A stretch of 64,000 nucleotides of DNA, from contig CP034993.1 of the NCBI GenBank assembly GCA_004026145.2, positions 4,852,094-4,916,093 of the forward strand, written 5' to 3'. A program made the translations under genes and the position numbers. The DNA is from Takifugu bimaculatus (Eukaryota; Chordata; Actinopteri; Tetraodontiformes; Tetraodontidae). This document shows, piece by piece, positions 60,761-64,000 of the stretch. The notes beneath the pieces are model-generated. The model had not been told where the DNA came from. It saw nothing but the letters and a program-made list of their open reading frames with translations, and did no database searches. Within the stretch, counting starts at the first letter, position 1; each line of letters starts with the position of its first letter.

Positions 60761-63287
60761 CCCCCACCCCCCCAAAGGCTATTCGACAGAAGATGTCAGA
60801 GCTTCTCACAAGACAAGATGTTGGATTTTGTTTTGGGTGTGTACAGATCACCAGAGAAAGTAAAAGTTGTGGTCGTTATGAGGAGCATACATGATCTCTG
60901 CTTATGCTCTCTTCTTTCTGTGGGACAGCGGTGTGACAGTGGTGGGACAGCTGTGTTGTTCCTCAGCCAGTTGAGGTTTGTGTCTGCAGCTTGAAGAGAT
61001 CATCACAGGGCCACCACCAGCCACTTCCAAAGTCTCTAAGAACTTTTGCTGTTCAGCACAAGATTTTTCTTTGGTGTGCTTTTCTTGTTCTTTAAATTAA
61101 TGATGATTGCTAATGTTATACATGTTTTACTTTGTAGTTCTATTAGGAAAAAGAGTCCCCTTGCTGTGAAAGCTAATTCCAAAGAGTGTGGAGACCGTAG
61201 GCAAACAGTTATTACAGCCCACCTGCATAAGTGATGAGCAGTGACAGCACTTTCTCACGCAGCATCATCACTCACAAATGGAAGCATTTTCATTTTCATT
61301 AATTTGGCTGAGGATTAAAGCTGACCCAGTTTGGTGAATGGAGCCTTGGACAGGAGAGACAGAGAACCAGGACAACCCTGATTAACGCTGTCGTGCACCT
61401 GCATATCTGAACTGGTGTTTCAGCACTCTTGGTTTCTCTCATTTCTAAGGTAATCTGTTCACTACGCATGCTAAACTTCTGTCATTGTTCTCTGTTTCAG
61501 AATAAAATAACGTTTATGAACTAAAGCAAATTCGAAGAATAAATTACCACATTACAATTTTGTGTCTGGGTTTGGAAGGGAACTCATATAAATATAAATA
61601 TTCCTGTGGGCTGGGAATCAGCAGAAAATGCCAATTAAATATTATCATATTCCTATTTTGACCAGAAAATAAATCCAAATCATTTGACTTTTCTTGTCTT
61701 TTTTATGCCCTGATGCTAACTGACTCATTTCTGGAAAGTGTGCATTTGATCAGAGGCATGAGGGATTTTATGAGCTGTTGTGGCTCTGACAGGGAGGATA
61801 GAAACACCTTTGTGTGGATGTCAAAGTGCCCAGTCAAACAAAGGGTTCCTGTTCTTTTCTAAACGAAACATTTCCTCAATTCAGAGTAGCATTTACACGT
61901 CTACTAAAAGAACCACATGTATGCTGGTTTAGAGCGTCTGTCCTTCAGATAAACACGTGAGGCTTCACTCTCTGTCATATGCAAATACAGCCAAGGCAGC
62001 ATTGTGGAGGAAGGATTTAAAAGCTAACGATAGCCGAGACACGGAGGTGCAATTTAGCATTAGAAAGATGCTCTTGTTATTTTCTGCATTTGAAAGTATA
62101 ATGCAGAGATGTTGAGCTCACCCTGCATGGCAAGATATGCAGATTCGCTATAAACATGACACTTTCACAAGCTCCGCAAAATATCTGAATCCACAATCCG
62201 GAAAAAGTTATTTTCTTCTGCATTTTGACCCAGTAGTTAAAATCATTAACCCCTGGTGGAGTGAGATGTCTTACCAGAGCAAGAGGATCTTTGAGGTGGC
62301 CCTCAGGGTGGAGCTGAGTTCTCACCTCCTGAACAATGGATGACAGTTCTAATCCATCGATCCATTGATCCATCGATCCAGAGACTCCTCCTATCTACTG
62401 TTTCATCCTGTGTTTTCATCCCTGTGGAGACTCTGTAACGTCTCCAGGCTTTAGTTCTCAGTCCTGTGTTAGTCTGACCTTCTCGGAATCTCATCAGGAA
62501 GAGGAAGCTGACCAGCTCAGACTCTTGTCATTTTGCTATTGGTGAGGAGTCCTCTGTCCTCAGCACGAAGACGATTTATTTTCACAGGTTTTGGAACAGG
62601 ACAACGTTTAGATCGTCTTCGCGCAACATCTCCTTGTTAATCTTTCAAATAAACTTCATTTAAATCAGTTTTAACGAGGGTCTATCGAGGTAAATATCAT
62701 AAACAGAAAGGTGATCAGATTTCTCAGCGGATTCATCTCACCCTGAATCAAGCTTTGCTACTGAAAAAATTAATTGATAAATAATGATAATTATTCTCAA
62801 TTAGAGGAGCACCAAGTAAAATTCGCTATTTTAGTGTAGAAGCATTTTAAAAATGGCTGTGGAGATCAAAGGTTTAGCCTCAACTTGAGCATGTCAGGGG
62901 GAGTACATTACTCCCATCCTGGCCTCCCTTAAGTGGCTCTGGATTTTAGAGTTCATTTTAAGATGATCTGACCTATTTTTGAATCTTTAAATGCCCCCAC
63001 CCCCCACCACCACCTCCTGGTGCCACAGATCAGCTGCAGGTTCCAAGGTTGATGTTCACAAACTGTGGGAGCCCGTCCCAGTGCTGATCAGACAGGCTCC
63101 TTCACTGTCCAGTTTAAGGTGACCTCCCCCCTCTGGGTGTTGACCTCCAACTCTTTGATTCTAAGCCGGGCTGGCTGCACGTTCATGCATGCATCTGCAA
63201 ATCACTGCCTCCCCCCTCCTCTCAGAGTCCCCCTGTTTGTTGCCCAGCTTCAGCAATCACCAGGAACATGCACACGCTTGGACACGG
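60761..63287. other. intergenic, nothing recognised
   Basis: A short imperfect 'atccatcgatccattgatcc' array lies at 62355-62380. Otherwise no coding motif, tandem array or element end. Confidence 0.4.
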
Positions 63288-63892
63288 AATTTCCTGTCTT
63301 CTCAATCGTTCGTTGGTTGCACTGTGCACAGGGTGTTGTATTCACTTTACTTAATATTGAACACTTGGTGTGTTGTATTCACTTTACTTATATGAACACT
63401 TGGGATATTCTAGTCACCTGATAACAACAGTAAGAAACAACCCATATTAAACAAATACAGGGCTTTGCTGACTATTAGCATTAGCATGGCCTCACCGTCT
63501 GTTTCACCCGGTGTCTTTGTCTGTTCAGCGTGTGAAATGTTTAGTTACTCCTCTGCCTCCTTAAGTGAAGGGAATAGGTGCAGTGTAGTTTATTTACGGC
63601 TATGGAGGCGAGACTTAGCGAGCTTCAGACGCGGTTCCGCAGCTTGGAGTTAGCTGGAGTTGCGTCAGGTAGCCAGGAGAAGCTAGCTGCTGCGAAGCCG
63701 CCTAGCGTAGCTTCAGGTAGCGGCCCCCCCGGCAGCAGCCGAACAGCAGTTAAAAGTTCACTAAGCACAGAGCAGGGCAGCGGTCAATCACCATAATCTT
63801 ATTAAAATTAATACTAAAGCACAAGTTGGAGAAAATAATATCACAATTAAGTGTGGACTGTTAAATATTAGATCTCTTTTGTGTAAATCCCT
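63288..63892 (+). mobile_element. L2/Maui-like LINE, copy F (5' end)
   Basis: Begins TTTCCTGTCTTCTCAATCG, matching the 5' end of copy E. The 5' UTR has a near-tandem repeat of 'gtgttgtattcactttactt' (63332 and 63372). A CxxC-containing ORF1-like segment and the start of the next ORF ('tgtggactgttaaatattag') follow, then it stops at 63892 within 'gtaaatccc', where another repeat takes over. Confidence 0.85.
63488..63796 (+). pseudogene. L2 ORF1-like segment, copy F
   Basis: From ATG at 63488: MASPSVSPGVFVCSACEMFS (first CxxC), then SSASLSEGNRC. A 2-base loss near 63580 relative to copy E (RCRKC) shifts the frame to 63578-63796, which reads CSLFTAMEARLSELQTRFRS, a coiled-coil segment. Thus CxxC-x(17)-CxxC plus a coiled coil is the ancestral layout. 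The C-terminus is Ser/Pro/Gly-rich. Confidence 0.55.
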
Positions 63893-64000
63893 TCAATTCA
63901 ATTCAGTTCAATTCAATCTTTATTTATATGGCACTTTTCATACGCTAGGTAGCACAAAGTGCCTCACAAAGGATAAAAACAGCAAAGAGAACAAGAGAAT
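63893..64000 (-). repeat. unclassified non-LTR or SINE 3' end
   Basis: A 'ttcaattcaattcagttcaa' tail followed by 'tctttatttatatggcactt' suggests the 3' end of a different element in minus orientation, cutting into L2 copy F and running out of the window. Confidence 0.5.

Overview
The window is nuclear DNA from a ray-finned (teleost) fish. The evidence is the repeat content: many truncated copies of one L2/Maui-like LINE family, a Penelope-like element with a GIY-YIG endonuclease, a Rex6/R4-like LINE with a restriction-like endonuclease, Tc1-like and hAT transposase fossils, tRNA-derived SINE heads and long (CA)n, (GATA)n and (ATCC)n microsatellites. No bacterial operons, CRISPR arrays, intact tRNA or rRNA genes, or confidently recognisable host exons are visible. 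Nearly every longer open frame is a retrotransposon fragment or an accidental frame over low-complexity DNA. I could not run searches, so family names rest on recognised protein motifs and repeat ends.

Layout. 0-4.5 kb: mostly unremarkable, with a LINE reverse-transcriptase remnant (-) and a hAT transposase fossil (+). 4.5-10.3 kb: three L2 fragments (A +, B -, C -) with expanded (TCTCC)n arrays in their 3' UTRs. 10.2-12.3 kb: a complex block with an LTR fragment, a roughly 365-bp duplicated segment, a (GGAA)n array and two CTG-rich minisatellites. 15-20.4 kb: a Penelope 3' fragment, a Tc1 fossil, L2 copy D (+), and a Penelope-like element (-) that interrupts D. 21.1 kb: a foldback hAT-type MITE with a perfect 8-bp target duplication. 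25-29.3 kb: a SINE, a solo LTR with a perfect 5-bp target duplication, a hAT fossil, and a tail-to-tail L2 pair followed by a Penelope tail. 30.1-34.6 kb: L2 copy E (-), the longest copy, carrying a TA-flanked pogo/Tigger-like MITE. 34.9-38 kb: a hAT fossil, then a Rex6-like LINE lacking its RT core. 41.6-42.9 kb: L2 copy H (-). 46.9-49.8 kb: L2 copy I (+), split by a solo LTR that itself holds a second LTR-like insert. 52.95-56.17 kb: a nearly full-length, frameshifted APE-type LINE with a 7-bp target duplication. 58.2 kb: a related LINE 3' end with an (ATCC)n tail. 60.4 kb: a Tc1 transposase fossil. 63.3 kb to the end: the 5' end of another L2 copy (F), cut by another repeat.

Function. The window is a graveyard of retrotransposons and DNA transposons rather than a gene cluster. 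The informative content is relational. Nested insertions give relative ages: L2 before MITE, L2 before LTR before inner LTR, L2 before Penelope. Target duplications define exact element ends, and deletions remove catalytic motifs such as YADD in L2 E and the RT core in the Rex6-like copy. I found no convincing new biological system. The best leads are the compound 10-12.3 kb repeat block, the recurrent pentanucleotide array inside L2 3' UTRs, the paired solo LTRs, and the structured 5' end of the 53-kb LINE.
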